63,676 bases of DNA, from contig NZ_CAKZNK010000083.1 in NCBI RefSeq assembly GCF_937129525.1, forward strand, positions 1-63,676. The letters are read 5' to 3'. Source of the DNA: an uncultured Chloroflexus sp. Its GTDB lineage: Bacteria > Chloroflexota > Chloroflexia > Chloroflexales > Chloroflexaceae. The notes below the pieces were generated by a model, which was not told the origin of the DNA, ran no database searches, and worked only from the letters and a program-made list of their open reading frames with translations. Shown one piece after another: positions 50,979 to 59,299 of this stretch; position 1 is the stretch's first letter, and every line of letters begins with the position of its first letter. A program made the translations under genes and the position numbers.

Positions 50979-51935
50979 ATGCGCCAGGCGTTTCGCACAA
51001 CCCTACAGGAGGTCTTCAGCCTGCTTGATACCGGCGTGAGCCTCTACCGTCGCCACCTGATCGTCTTTGCCGGGCTGGCAGGTTTGTTCAGTTTGCCGGC
51101 TATGCTGGTCACGTTCAGTCTGCTTTTCTCAATTGGCGATCTAAGCGACGCCACGTTCACCGATTTCCTGCTGGTCGTATTTGGCTTGCTCTTAACCTCG
51201 TTGCTCATGATCCCGCCACTGACGCAAGCGACTAGCGTTGCGCTCGCCGGTCAACCACTATCAATAGCTGGAATTATCTGGCGTTGGCCCCGGATCGGGC
51301 GCTGGCTGATAGCGTTTGGGTATGGCAGCGTTCTAACATTCATCTGGGGCTTTATTGTTTTGACGGCAGGCGGTGTATTGTTCAGCGTTATTGGCTGTAT
51401 GGTGTTCTTTTCGCTGGCTGTTATCACCAGTACTACAAGTAGCCTCACTGCGTTCGTCTTGCTCTTTCCACTGGTTATTGTGGCAGCGATACTGACATAC
51501 TACCTGTACCTGGTGCTGTGTGGTTCCAGCCTGATCGCGGCGCTCTATGCCGTCCAACCGGTGCTCGATGATTCTATTTCCCTGACTCAGGCAATCGGGC
51601 TATCGTGGAGTCTACTCTTTCGTCGTTTCGCCTATAATATGCTTGTTTTTCTCTGCGCTGCGCTGATTTTTAGCGTAGTGGCAACGATTGTCACGTTAAC
51701 AGTTGGCGTTTTGTTACCGGCTCCCTTCGGTCTGCTACTGGGTGCCGAACATCCGCTGACCCGCGGTCTCAGCGCTGTTGCCTGGGTGATCGGCCTTGCC
51801 GCCGCGATGCCGCTAATCCCAATCTGGAGCACGCTGCATTACCAGCAGGCGCTGGCCGAGCGCAACGGAGCCGATCTGGCGCTGCGTATACAGCAGTTGC
51901 AGTATCTGGTTACCGGGCATGCATCGATGAGGTAA
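50979..51935 (+). CDS. Polytopic membrane protein, unknown
   Basis: This 318-residue protein has six to seven hydrophobic segments arranged as paired helices (for example FAGLAGLFSLPAMLVTFSLL, YNMLVFLCAALIFSVVATIV, both about 20 residues). An amphipathic N-terminus (EVFSLLDTGVSLYRRHL) resembles glycerophosphoryl-diester/DUF7544-like membrane domains. I do not recognise a catalytic motif. GGAG lies 9 nt before ATG 50979, and the gene starts 25 bp after the DUF4350 stop, so it is probably the third gene of that unit. Confidence 0.65.
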   Translation: MRQAFRTTLQEVFSLLDTGVSLYRRHLIVFAGLAGLFSLPAMLVTFSLLFSIGDLSDATFTDFLLVVFGLLLTSLLMIPPLTQATSVALAGQPLSIAGIIWRWPRIGRWLIAFGYGSVLTFIWGFIVLTAGGVLFSVIGCMVFFSLAVITSTTSSLTAFVLLFPLVIVAAILTYYLYLVLCGSSLIAALYAVQPVLDDSISLTQAIGLSWSLLFRRFAYNMLVFLCAALIFSVVATIVTLTVGVLLPAPFGLLLGAEHPLTRGLSAVAWVIGLAAAMPLIPIWSTLHYQQALAERNGADLALRIQQLQYLVTGHASMR

Positions 51936-52040
51936 TCTTGCCGGTGGTCATCCAGCTTCGCCAATCCGAAAAAGCGTTAGAGGCGCGAAAATAGTGCGAA
52001 TCGCTATATTGCAGTCTGTCCAGGCAAGCAAGGTGAAGCA

Positions 52041-52805
52041 ATGAATGCAGTCAGTGTTATCAAGGTCAGCGGGCACGAACTCGACGATCCCGCATTTTTG
52101 ACCGGCATCGCCGCAGCGCTGCGAGCAATGAGCCAACCGGTTGTGCTGGTGCATGGCGGAGGCAAAGAGATCAACGAAGCCGTTTTGCAGGCTGGCCTGG
52201 CGGTAGAATTTGTTGATGGTTTGCGCGTGACCTCACCCGAAGTGATGAATATTATGCAGATGGTTGTCTGCGGTACGATCAACAAGCGTATCGTGACGAC
52301 TTTCGTCAATGCCGGAATGCGCGCAATCGGCCTGAGCGGACTGGATCTCGGTTTGCTGCGCTGTGAGCCGTACCGTCCTAATGGCCGCGATCTGGGCCGG
52401 GTCGGGGTCGTGACTGCTGTTGATAGCGAGGTCTTGCGCCATCTCCTTGCAGCAGGTTGGCTGCCGGTCATTGCGCCGGTTGCCATGGGACAGGCCGACG
52501 GTCTGAGTTACAACGTCAATGCCGATATGGTAGCTGAAGCGATCGCCGGAGCGTTGCCCGGCGCCGAATTGGTCTTTGTCAGCAATGTGCCAGGGGTATT
52601 CATTGATGGTCAGATCGCGCCGATCCTGACTCCTGCGGCGGTCGAAGCGCATATCGCGCGGGGTACGATCACCGGCGGAATGATCCCAAAGGTGCGCTCG
52701 GCGCTGGCCGCTCTCAGCCGGGGCGCAACAAGCGCGCGCATTGTGAATCTGGCCGGTTTGCGCGATGGTGGGACGCGCTTTGTGGCTGAGGAAGCACGAT
52801 CATGA
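52041..52805 (+). CDS. argB: Acetylglutamate kinase
   Basis: This 254-residue amino-acid kinase has an N-terminal lysine in VIKVSGHEL, VVLVHGGGKEIN (phosphate loop), VDGLRVTSPEVMNI, GLSGLDLGLL, YNVNADMVAEAIA (substrate and ATP contacts), FVSNVPGVFIDG and ITGGMIPKV. It phosphorylates N-acetylglutamate in arginine synthesis; LysZ (lysine pathway) has the same fold, but the GLRVT and ITGGM segments fit ArgB. AGGTGAAGC precedes the ATG. The next gene, a Crp/Fnr regulator, overlaps by 4 bp, an unusual pairing. No other arginine gene is present in the window. Confidence 0.87.
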   Translation: MNAVSVIKVSGHELDDPAFLTGIAAALRAMSQPVVLVHGGGKEINEAVLQAGLAVEFVDGLRVTSPEVMNIMQMVVCGTINKRIVTTFVNAGMRAIGLSGLDLGLLRCEPYRPNGRDLGRVGVVTAVDSEVLRHLLAAGWLPVIAPVAMGQADGLSYNVNADMVAEAIAGALPGAELVFVSNVPGVFIDGQIAPILTPAAVEAHIARGTITGGMIPKVRSALAALSRGATSARIVNLAGLRDGGTRFVAEEARS

Positions 52806-53461
52806 CCGGTTTACACGCTCTTTTCCCCGATCTCGATCCGGCGGCACACGCTGATCTGGAGGCGTTCCTGCAAACCGACTCGTATCCTGCCGGTCACATT
52901 TTTCATATGCCGAATGAGATTGGCAGGTATGTGTTTTTCTTGCAGCAGGGTCGTGTGCGGATCTATAAACTCTCGCCAGAGGGTCGGGCGCTGACCTTAC
53001 TGGTACTGCATCCTCCCAGTCTGTTTGGCGAGATGGCCCTGATCGGTGATGGCATCCATGATACGTGCGCTGAAGCAATGACCGATTGCGTGGTGGCACG
53101 TATCGACCGCGAAGTATTGCGATCCTTTCTCGGTCGTCAACCCCGCGCCGCTATCGATCTGATGGAACTGATGGGTACGCGCCTGCGCGCGATGGAGCAG
53201 CGACTGGCCGACATTGCCTTCAAGAGTGTGCCACAACGTCTGGCCGCGCTCTTGCTCGATCTGGCCGGTGATCCTGTTGATGGCGCAGCGCCGGCAACGC
53301 TCGTGCGCTATACGCATCAACAATTGGCCGAAATGATCGGCGCCTATCGCGAAACGGTTACCAAAGCGTTGGGTGATATGCGCGAAGCCAATCTCATCCG
53401 TATCGCTGATGATGCTATCATTTTGGTTGATCCGGTACAATTGCGCCGCCTGGCTTCTTAA
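52802..53461 (+). CDS. Crp/Fnr-family transcriptional regulator
   Basis: This 219-residue regulator has a cyclic-nucleotide-binding-like beta-roll (residues ~15-130: YPAGHIFHMP, GRVRIYKLSPEGRALTLLVL, PSLFGEMALIGDG), a dimer helix and a C-terminal winged helix (YTHQQLAEMIGAYRETVTKALGDM; ~165-190). It lacks the Fnr cysteine cluster, and the cAMP-contacting Arg of Crp is not evident, so its effector is unknown. The ATG overlaps the argB stop (ATGA). It may control nitrogen, arginine or redox genes. Confidence 0.88.
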   Translation: MTGLHALFPDLDPAAHADLEAFLQTDSYPAGHIFHMPNEIGRYVFFLQQGRVRIYKLSPEGRALTLLVLHPPSLFGEMALIGDGIHDTCAEAMTDCVVARIDREVLRSFLGRQPRAAIDLMELMGTRLRAMEQRLADIAFKSVPQRLAALLLDLAGDPVDGAAPATLVRYTHQQLAEMIGAYRETVTKALGDMREANLIRIADDAIILVDPVQLRRLAS

Positions 53462-53476
53462 GTCGCATTGTTGTCA

Positions 53477-53496
53477 GCCGCGTCGTCCAGCGCGGC
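53477..53496 (+). terminator. Possible terminator after the Crp/Fnr gene
   Basis: GCCGCG (53477-53482) pairs with CGCGGC (53491-53496) 15 nt after the stop codon. The stem is short and no T run follows at once, so this is a weak call. Confidence 0.4.
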
Positions 53497-53609
53497 AGGT
53501 AATGATTCTTCACGGAATTATGGCGCAACAACGAAATTCTCGTGCTACAGTAATATCAGAAACTGTCCTCCAAATGGAGGTTGCTATCGTTGACAGAGTG
53601 GGGTACAAT

Positions 53610-53631
53610 CGAACGGTTATAATACCGTTTC
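53610..53631. promoter_or_regulatory. Inverted repeat over a TATAAT box (operator candidate)
   Basis: AACGGT (53612-53617) and ACCGTT (53624-53629) flank TATAAT (53618-53623), a perfect -10 box placed about 24 bp ahead of the gene at 53647. The nearest TTGACA (53590) is 22 bp away, too far for an ideal promoter. Aligned with the repeat at 9983-10004, 16 of 22 positions match, including AACGGTTA and ACCGTTTC at identical spacing. A repressor bound here would block RNA polymerase. Confidence 0.55.
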
Positions 53632-53646
53632 TAAGGAGTGGATTTG

Positions 53647-54273
53647 ATGGTAACGTATGACGATCTCGTGCTGGCGCTGGAAGATGCATGGCTGAGCGCA
53701 GGTCTTCACGAACATGCGCTGATAGAGAGCGTCATTCCGGCCACGCACGATCGTACCTGCAAGATTGAACTCTTCCCCGAACACGGCGAGCCGCTGACGC
53801 TGGCCACGATGCCGCCGTGGCTAGAGATACATTTTACCTGGTCGCCAGTGCATCAGTTGATCAGCGAAGGTCGTGATTTGCCCGCCGATCCGCTCGAGTT
53901 GACCATGACCTATACCGTCACGCTGACCAATCATCGCGAACGTAGCGATATTGAGCTGGTGCGCATGTTTCAGCGCGCGGTATATCATGCTTTCGAGCGC
54001 CATTTCCCGACAGAGATCAACGATGTTGAACCGGTAGCTGTTGAAGTGCGTCGGATCTATCAGCCGGCGGGACAGCGCGTGGAATTGGAGACAGTGCAGT
54101 TGGTTAGCTCAACGATGGTCGATCTCTTCGAGCAGTGGGAAGATCGTGACTCGCAGAGTTTGCGCCGCCTGTTACGCTCAGAGCTGAGTCTGGCGCGCAC
54201 GATCATCGCTAATTTGAGTGAAACCTTCCATCCCCACGGCAACGGTGGCTACCGTTCAGTTGATGCCGCGTGA
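53647..54273 (+). CDS. Conserved-looking hypothetical protein
   Basis: This 208-residue soluble protein is not recognised. It starts MVTYDDLVLALEDAW and has an acidic N-terminal half with a beta-rich stretch (TMTYTVTLTNHRERSDIELVRMF, abbreviated), then HAFERHFPTEINDVEPVAVEVRR and a helical C-terminus (LRRLLRSELSLARTIIANL). No signal peptide, membrane helix or metal motif is evident. AAGGAG (53633-53638) lies 8 nt before the ATG. It stands alone, with its own promoter over the inverted repeat at 53610. Confidence 0.7.
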   Translation: MVTYDDLVLALEDAWLSAGLHEHALIESVIPATHDRTCKIELFPEHGEPLTLATMPPWLEIHFTWSPVHQLISEGRDLPADPLELTMTYTVTLTNHRERSDIELVRMFQRAVYHAFERHFPTEINDVEPVAVEVRRIYQPAGQRVELETVQLVSSTMVDLFEQWEDRDSQSLRRLLRSELSLARTIIANLSETFHPHGNGGYRSVDAA

Positions 54274-54458
54274 GACAAGGCTCGTTTCCCCTACCTGGTG
54301 ATCCTCCCCGCCAAATGCTTCCCGCTTGATCCTCTTCCCGGCAGAGTCAGGGAGCTATTGATTTGTGATTGGGGGTCAGCGGCACACAATGGCTATCGGG
54401 GAGCGGGGGCCTCAGCGCGCAAAGCAAGCCCTCGCGTCGTTCCGGTTTCATGGAGCGA

Positions 54459-55169
54459 TCAACGCATCTCGACTGCTGCCACACCAGCCGACACCAGCGC
54501 CAGACCTGCTAGAAGCTGCACTGCCCATTCAGGTAAACGACCGGCGCCGATCAAGGCGCCAGTAGCAATGCAGACAGCGAGTGCTGCAATCAGCCAGGCT
54601 GGCGCAGAGTCGGCGAGCGGTGTGGCGTTGAGTGCAGCGATAAGGGGTAGCGTGCCGATTAACATCAATCCCAGGCCACTACAGACCATGGCTGCATCAG
54701 GCGATGGCGGCGCAATGCGCGGCACGGCGACGATCCATGCGGCGGCGCCAAGCAATAATGTCGCCTGCCGGGTTGGTTCTGCCGGCCAGCGCAGTAGACC
54801 GCCGAGATCGAATGTTGCGGTGGCGCTGGACAGCGCGATACCTCCCAGAACAAGGGGAAGATACACGCTTAGTTGATGCGCAGAGTGACGTTCAGTAGCC
54901 GCGCGGCGCAACCCAGGCCAGATGAGCAGAGTCAGCGCAGTTGGCAGATCGAGACTGTACGGGAAAGTAGTTGCTAGCGGCAGGGGGAGCAGGCTGATCG
55001 CCCCAAGAGGCAAGATCAGGTCGATGAGCCTGTTTGCCGACGGAGGGTCAATCAGACGAACACCGCGCAATCGCGCCAGCAGCAGCGCCGCCAGCGCTGC
55101 GCTGACGCCACCGGGATAGCACAGCAGGCGCGGCCATGCCTGACCGATTGCGCCGAGGAGATCGCTCAT
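54459..55169 (-). CDS. Polytopic membrane protein, unknown
   Basis: This 236-residue protein has about seven hydrophobic helices, few charged residues and no motif I can name. Segments such as LLCYPGGVSAALAALLLARLRG and IDLILPLGAISLLPLPLA recall the small membrane subunits of complex I or hydrogenases only in composition. It is transcribed 99 bp after the larger membrane protein at 55269 in the same direction, and the two probably form a pair. The 185-bp stretch between 54274 and 54458 holds nothing I can identify. Confidence 0.6.
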   Translation of the reverse strand: MSDLLGAIGQAWPRLLCYPGGVSAALAALLLARLRGVRLIDPPSANRLIDLILPLGAISLLPLPLATTFPYSLDLPTALTLLIWPGLRRAATERHSAHQLSVYLPLVLGGIALSSATATFDLGGLLRWPAEPTRQATLLLGAAAWIVAVPRIAPPSPDAAMVCSGLGLMLIGTLPLIAALNATPLADSAPAWLIAALAVCIATGALIGAGRLPEWAVQLLAGLALVSAGVAAVEMR

Positions 55170-55268
55170 AGTTTTACAACTCGTTCCGTTCGGGAAGCAT
55201 AATGATAGCCTGTGGAAAGAAGTCTTTGTTTCCGAAAATTGCTCAAATCAGCCAGTCTAAGCCATCAC

Positions 55269-56504
55269 TTAGATCCATTTGCGCCAGCGACTCAGTACCC
55301 AGGCCAGCGCGCCGATCACGATCATCAATCCCAACAAAGCCAGGCCAGGAGCGGTCGCTGTGGTGCGCGATGCAGCGTTGAGCGCCAGCAATCCGGCCCA
55401 TCCCCACGGTTCGATGGCGCCATATGGGGTGAGGCCACCTTGCAAATGATCGCTGAGCGGACGGAGCATCCAGCGGGTCAGTATCGGCGCAAGGAGGCCA
55501 AGAGCCAGCCCAACCAGCGCGCCTGTTGTGCTACGCCATCGACCGGAGCCGGTAATCTGGCGGCCAGCCGCCAGCATGAGCAACAACGCTGCTGCCCACA
55601 CCCCCATTGCCAGCGCCGCCACGCCAGCCGTCATCGCGGCAGCGCTGACCGACCAGAGAGCGACGAATCCCAGACTTCCCGGCACAGCGCCGGCCAGCAA
55701 CCAGCCGGCCCAGGCATTCGTACCGGCAGCAGGTTGGGCCAGCCGACGCAAGCTAACGTGCCACAGCAACAGGCCAGCGGCCACCACGCCAGCCGGTGAC
55801 GCGCAGCCAGTAGCGGCTAGAATCAGTCCGCCAATGCTGCGCTGTATCCACTCTTCAGCGGACGATGGTTCAAGAGCATTCACTGCACGCCATGCTGCGC
55901 TAAGTGCCAGCGCCACACCGACCAGCAATGTTGCCAGTTGCCAGCCCAGATTCCATGGCCCGACGCTAAACAGTCGCAGCAAGGCAGCAAACCCCGCCAG
56001 CGCTACCAGCGGATCTAATGTCACCGGTTGATCCGATGGCAGATCGAGCGCTCCGCTTGCAAGCGCTGCTCCGGTCAATAGTAAGAGGAAACTGACGCTA
56101 TTCAGTCCATCACCACTGAACGGCAGACGCCACGATGAAGCAAACCAGCCAATCAGCAGGTATCCGCTGGCCAATCCTATGCCGGCTAAACGATTCCATA
56201 TATGTTCGGACAGAAAGCATACCAGCAACAAACCTAACGCTAACCCGCCGAGGTGTCCGCTTACGATCGCAACGCCTAATGCGAAGAGCTGGCCTATCCG
56301 TCTCGCATGAACCGGCGCCGCCACAACCAGCAATCCGGCAGTGCCAAGCGCAAGACAGCTTAAACCATCAACGAGGATCAAACCGTTGGCGGTTGTGAAT
56401 GGCTGGCGTTGGACAGGAATAAGCAGCAATATCCCACTGATTGCCAGCGCTATTCCGATCAGGCGCGTGAGAGCGAGGAGCGGATCGAATGGTAACAGGC
56501 GCAT
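55269..56504 (-). CDS. Large polytopic membrane protein, unknown
   Basis: This protein of about 411 residues has eleven to thirteen hydrophobic helices (examples: LTRLIGIALAISGILLLIPV, GLALGLLLVCFLSEHIW, GATGC-like GLILAATGCASPAGVVAAGL, IGALAWVLSRWRKW). The helix count and a few patterns (SFLLLLTGAALASGAL) faintly resemble proton-pumping antiporter-like subunits, but the key Lys/Glu pairs are not convincing. The ATG at 56504 is a guess; no ribosome site is seen. It overlaps nothing, and the divergent STAS gene starts about 100 bp away. Confidence 0.55.
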   Translation of the reverse strand: MRLLPFDPLLALTRLIGIALAISGILLLIPVQRQPFTTANGLILVDGLSCLALGTAGLLVVAAPVHARRIGQLFALGVAIVSGHLGGLALGLLLVCFLSEHIWNRLAGIGLASGYLLIGWFASSWRLPFSGDGLNSVSFLLLLTGAALASGALDLPSDQPVTLDPLVALAGFAALLRLFSVGPWNLGWQLATLLVGVALALSAAWRAVNALEPSSAEEWIQRSIGGLILAATGCASPAGVVAAGLLLWHVSLRRLAQPAAGTNAWAGWLLAGAVPGSLGFVALWSVSAAAMTAGVAALAMGVWAAALLLMLAAGRQITGSGRWRSTTGALVGLALGLLAPILTRWMLRPLSDHLQGGLTPYGAIEPWGWAGLLALNAASRTTATAPGLALLGLMIVIGALAWVLSRWRKWI

Positions 56505-56602
56505 ACATGATTGGAAAGGTAAATGATTTGTCAAAAAACTGCCATGCCATTATAATTTGTAGCCAGTCACTTTTGCAACCGTCATTCTCAACTACAATGA
56601 TA

Positions 56603-57724
56603 ATGATGCAAACCTTTATCAACAACCTGCTCGACGTTCGCTCTACCGATGAAGAGATCCGCCAGCGTGGGCGCAATATTATCATTATTGCGCTGGGTTT
56701 AATTGTTATTAATGTGCTGGTGTTTTTTAATGTGTTATTATCGTTCTCCTTTCTGTTTGAACTTCTGATTCCTGTCCTACTTGCGGTAGTTTTGTATGGT
56801 AGCACTATCCTCATAGCCCGTCAAGGGCGGGTTGATCTGGCTGGATGGATAGTCGTTATTGCTTCATTGATAGGGACAATTGGGGCTTCGGTGATTAATC
56901 CGCAACGCCCTGTAACTATGTTTTTGGCTATACCGGTATTGTTGGCGGTCACTATTTTGCGGTTATACCATCTTGTCATTGTATTTGGTATCGTATCGCT
57001 CGGTTTATTGACATTTTGGTTGAGAGGAGCGCCAACGCCAACCGGGTTAACCGCGCGTGATCTCATTCAAACAGCTATTGTGCTGAATAGTTTTGTGGCT
57101 GTGATTGGTTTTGTTCAGAGCGCCGGCAACGAAGCGTTACATCGCCGCTTACGCGCAGCACTGGAATCGGCCAGGCAAACAGCCGGACAATTGCAGGCAC
57201 TCAATACCGATCTTGACGCGCGGGTGCGGATGCAGACAGAAGCCTTACAGGAGGCGATGCAGGAATTGGAAGCGCGCGCCATGCAGCAAGATCGCTTGCT
57301 GGCCGAAGTGATTGCTCAGCGTGACGTGATTCGCCAGCTTAGCGTGCCGGTCTTGCCGGTCGGAAAAGATGCGCTGGTGATGCCACTGGTGGGTGTCATC
57401 GATCACGACCGGCTGCGTATGATTGTGCAACAAGCCCTTGAGCAGATCGAACGTCAACGAGCGCGCTGGCTCATTCTCGATGTGACCGGGGTGCCGGTGA
57501 TCGATACCGAGATCGCTGCCGGCCTGGTGCAACTGGTACAGAGTGTGCGCTTGTTGGGGGCCGAAGTAGCGTTGGTTGGCGTGCGGCCAGAAGTTGCCCA
57601 AACAATGGTGAGCCTTGGCGTTGAGTTGCCGATTTCGCGCGTCTACAGCGATCTGGCGGCTGCCATCGATTATGTGCGTAGTCGTCAGGCCGGCTCAGAT
57701 GCCGGGGTTGCTCGCTTCTCTTGA
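56603..57724 (+). CDS. Membrane-anchored STAS-domain (RsbR-like) protein
   Basis: This protein of about 373 residues has six N-terminal membrane helices (~25-185; IIIIALGLIVINVLVFFNVLL, IILG-like GWIVVIASLIGTIGASVI), then a coiled-coil (~200-255, LQEAMQELEARAMQQDRLL) and a C-terminal STAS domain (~258-370). The switch motif reads LDVTGVPVIDTEIAAGL, with Thr at the phosphorylatable position, and VALVGVRPEVAQTMVSLGV follows. RsbR-type proteins form stressosome signalling complexes. Here a membrane sensor replaces the usual N-terminal globin-like domain. Start is ATG 56603 or 56606; a TACAAT box 10 bp upstream and no ribosome site suggest a leaderless message. Confidence 0.8.
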   Translation: MMQTFINNLLDVRSTDEEIRQRGRNIIIIALGLIVINVLVFFNVLLSFSFLFELLIPVLLAVVLYGSTILIARQGRVDLAGWIVVIASLIGTIGASVINPQRPVTMFLAIPVLLAVTILRLYHLVIVFGIVSLGLLTFWLRGAPTPTGLTARDLIQTAIVLNSFVAVIGFVQSAGNEALHRRLRAALESARQTAGQLQALNTDLDARVRMQTEALQEAMQELEARAMQQDRLLAEVIAQRDVIRQLSVPVLPVGKDALVMPLVGVIDHDRLRMIVQQALEQIERQRARWLILDVTGVPVIDTEIAAGLVQLVQSVRLLGAEVALVGVRPEVAQTMVSLGVELPISRVYSDLAAAIDYVRSRQAGSDAGVARFS

Positions 57725-57842
57725 GTCGCGCGGTGATAGCCAGCCCCACTCTCTCATGAGATCTCTGCGCTGAGCGCCATCTCAACAGGTCAGCGGGAGC
57801 GCGTACTCATGGCAAACGAGTATCGTCCATCCCCGATATGGA

Positions 57843-58802
57843 CTACCGCTCGTTGCGAATTAGCTCCTGGCGGCGATAGCGGCAGTTCAGGCAGTAGGTG
57901 ATTCGATAACCGGCAACTGTCGCTCGTTGTAGCGCATGCCCGCAGTTGGGGCATGCGCTCATCTGCTCTTCACCGTCGCCGGTCACTAACGGTTCGCCGC
58001 GGGGCACGCCTGCAATCGCGCGAATCTGAGGTGAGCGCGCAGGCGATGATGATGCTGGTTGAAAATTCCACTCTTTACTTAATAATTCAACAATTTGAGC
58101 GTAATCAAGTGCGCCACGCGAGCGCGGATCGTGCTCGTAGATGGTTTTCCCGACTGCCGAGGCTTCCGATAGACGCACATTGATCCGCACCGGTGGCATG
58201 ACCAGTCGTCCATAAATGCGGTTGAGGTGGGCCAGCAGTTGGATCGATTGCTTCATGCGCGGATCGACCATGGTAGGAATGATTGCGCGCACTACGCCAG
58301 TACTGCCCTTGATGCGCCCGATCTGGGTAATCAGTTTCTCCAGACCAGCCACTGAGAATGGTTCAACCGTTGTCGGCACGATAATTTCGGTCGCTGCAAT
58401 CAGCGCATTCTGGTTGAGCACTGTCAATGATCCGCCGCAATCGAAAAAGATGAAGTCGTATTCCTGGCGCAGTGGTCGTACCAGTTGTTCAAGCACGCGA
58501 ACCCAATCGGCGCGACCGGCCATCGCTTGCTGGGCAAGAAGCAGCGATTCATCGGCAGCGACGAGGTCGAGGTTGGGGCGAGCGGTGATGCGCAGGTCGG
58601 CAAGCGGTTTGTGATCGACAATTGCTTCGTAGAGGGTGCGCGGCGAGCGCACGCCAAGCGCCATCGCCAGATTGCCCTGGGCATCGATGTCGATCAACAA
58701 CACACGAGCGCCTTTCAGGGCAAGTCCGGCGCTCAGGTTGACGACGGTTGTGGTTTTCCCGATGCCGCCCTTGAGATTGATGACTGCTACGATTCGTGCC
58801 AT
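57843..58802 (-). CDS. ParA/Soj-type ATPase with C-terminal zinc ribbon
   Basis: This 319-residue protein has the deviant Walker A INLKGGIGKTTTVVNLS with signature Lys (KGGIGKT), Walker A' LLIDIDAQGN, and Walker B region FIFFDCGG where ParA usually has DxPP. Residues ~285-319 form a zinc ribbon: CPNCGH and, 15 residues later, CLNCRY. AAAGGGA precedes ATG 58802. No ParB gene or parS-like cluster is adjacent, so it may be an orphan partition or positioning ATPase, and the ribbon could contact DNA or a partner. MinD-like or chemoreceptor-positioning roles are alternatives. Confidence 0.85.
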   Translation of the reverse strand: MARIVAVINLKGGIGKTTTVVNLSAGLALKGARVLLIDIDAQGNLAMALGVRSPRTLYEAIVDHKPLADLRITARPNLDLVAADESLLLAQQAMAGRADWVRVLEQLVRPLRQEYDFIFFDCGGSLTVLNQNALIAATEIIVPTTVEPFSVAGLEKLITQIGRIKGSTGVVRAIIPTMVDPRMKQSIQLLAHLNRIYGRLVMPPVRINVRLSEASAVGKTIYEHDPRSRGALDYAQIVELLSKEWNFQPASSSPARSPQIRAIAGVPRGEPLVTGDGEEQMSACPNCGHALQRATVAGYRITYCLNCRYRRQELIRNER

Positions 58803-58891
58803 GCGCCGATCCCTTTCTGGCGCCGATTGTGCCTTGCCAGTGTAGTGGAGCGGTGGCGGTGTGTCAAGTAGCAAAGCAATACATTGCCCCC

Positions 58892-58952
58892 ATTTCGCCG
58901 GTGACCGGTTGCGGGAACCATCCCGATACATTGCGCATGCGTCGCCAACGAC
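58892..58952. repeat. 60-bp direct repeat, copy A
   Basis: Starts ATTTCGCCGGTGACCGG and ends GTCGCCAACGAC. A near-identical copy (one substitution plus a 2-bp deletion) lies at 59227-59285. The pair brackets the simple repeats and the palindrome at 59047, suggesting a duplicated segment or the ends of a non-coding element. The 58803-58891 stretch holds only the parA upstream region. Confidence 0.85.
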
Positions 58953-58963
58953 CGTTCCGGGGC

Positions 58964-59045
58964 GTGCCGGGATGGGCCGTATTGTGCCGGGATGGATCGT
59001 ATTGTGCCGGGATGGATCGTATTGTGCCGGGATGGGCCGTATTGT
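58964..59045. repeat. Four 20-bp tandem repeats
   Basis: The unit GTGCCGGGATGG-NN-CGTATT occurs at 58964, 58984, 59004 and 59024. The variable dinucleotide is GC, AT, AT, GC. The repeats share GGGATGG with those at 1-97. Three-frame reading gives only a repetitive peptide, so they are not coding. Confidence 0.9.
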
Positions 59046-59046
59046 A

Positions 59047-59088
59047 ACGTACCGTAGGGGCGAATAATTATTCGCCCCTACGGTACGT
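59047..59088. repeat. 42-bp perfect palindrome (GTAGGGGCGAA family)
   Basis: The region is its own reverse complement. The 28-bp core (59054-59081) is identical to that at 101-128. The flanks ACGTACC and GGTACGT are complementary but differ from CCC/GGG in the first copy. Downstream, 59090-59226 contains irregular repeats of ATCCATCATTC and CATCCGGCGTC. Confidence 0.9.
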
Positions 59089-59089
59089 C

Positions 59090-59226
59090 ATTCATCATTC
59101 ATCCGGCGTCATCCATCATTCATCCGGCGTCATCCATCATCCGGCGTCGGGCATCCATCATCCATCATCATCCAGCGTCGGGTATCCATCGTCCATCATC
59201 CGGTGTCGGGTATTCATCATTCCATC
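59090..59226. repeat. ATCCGGCGTC / CATCATTC simple repeats
   Basis: Imperfect repeats of CATCATTCATCCGGCGT and CATCATCCGGCGTCGGG fill this stretch. No coding potential is seen. Confidence 0.8.
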
Positions 59227-59285
59227 ATTTCGCCAGTGACCGGTTGCGGGAACCATCCCGATACATTGCATGCGTCGCCAACGAC
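59227..59285. repeat. 60-bp direct repeat, copy B
   Basis: This is the partner of the copy at 58892-58952. It ends 14 bp before the bchH stop codon (59300 on minus), so it forms the immediate 3' flank of that gene. Confidence 0.85.
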
Positions 59286-59299
59286 ATGGCGTTATGATC

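Noticed and set aside
54298-54876. Plus-strand frame of 192 codons opposite the membrane protein at 54459
   Set aside because: Translation is low-complexity Ala/Arg/Pro with no ribosome site; it shadows the minus-strand gene.
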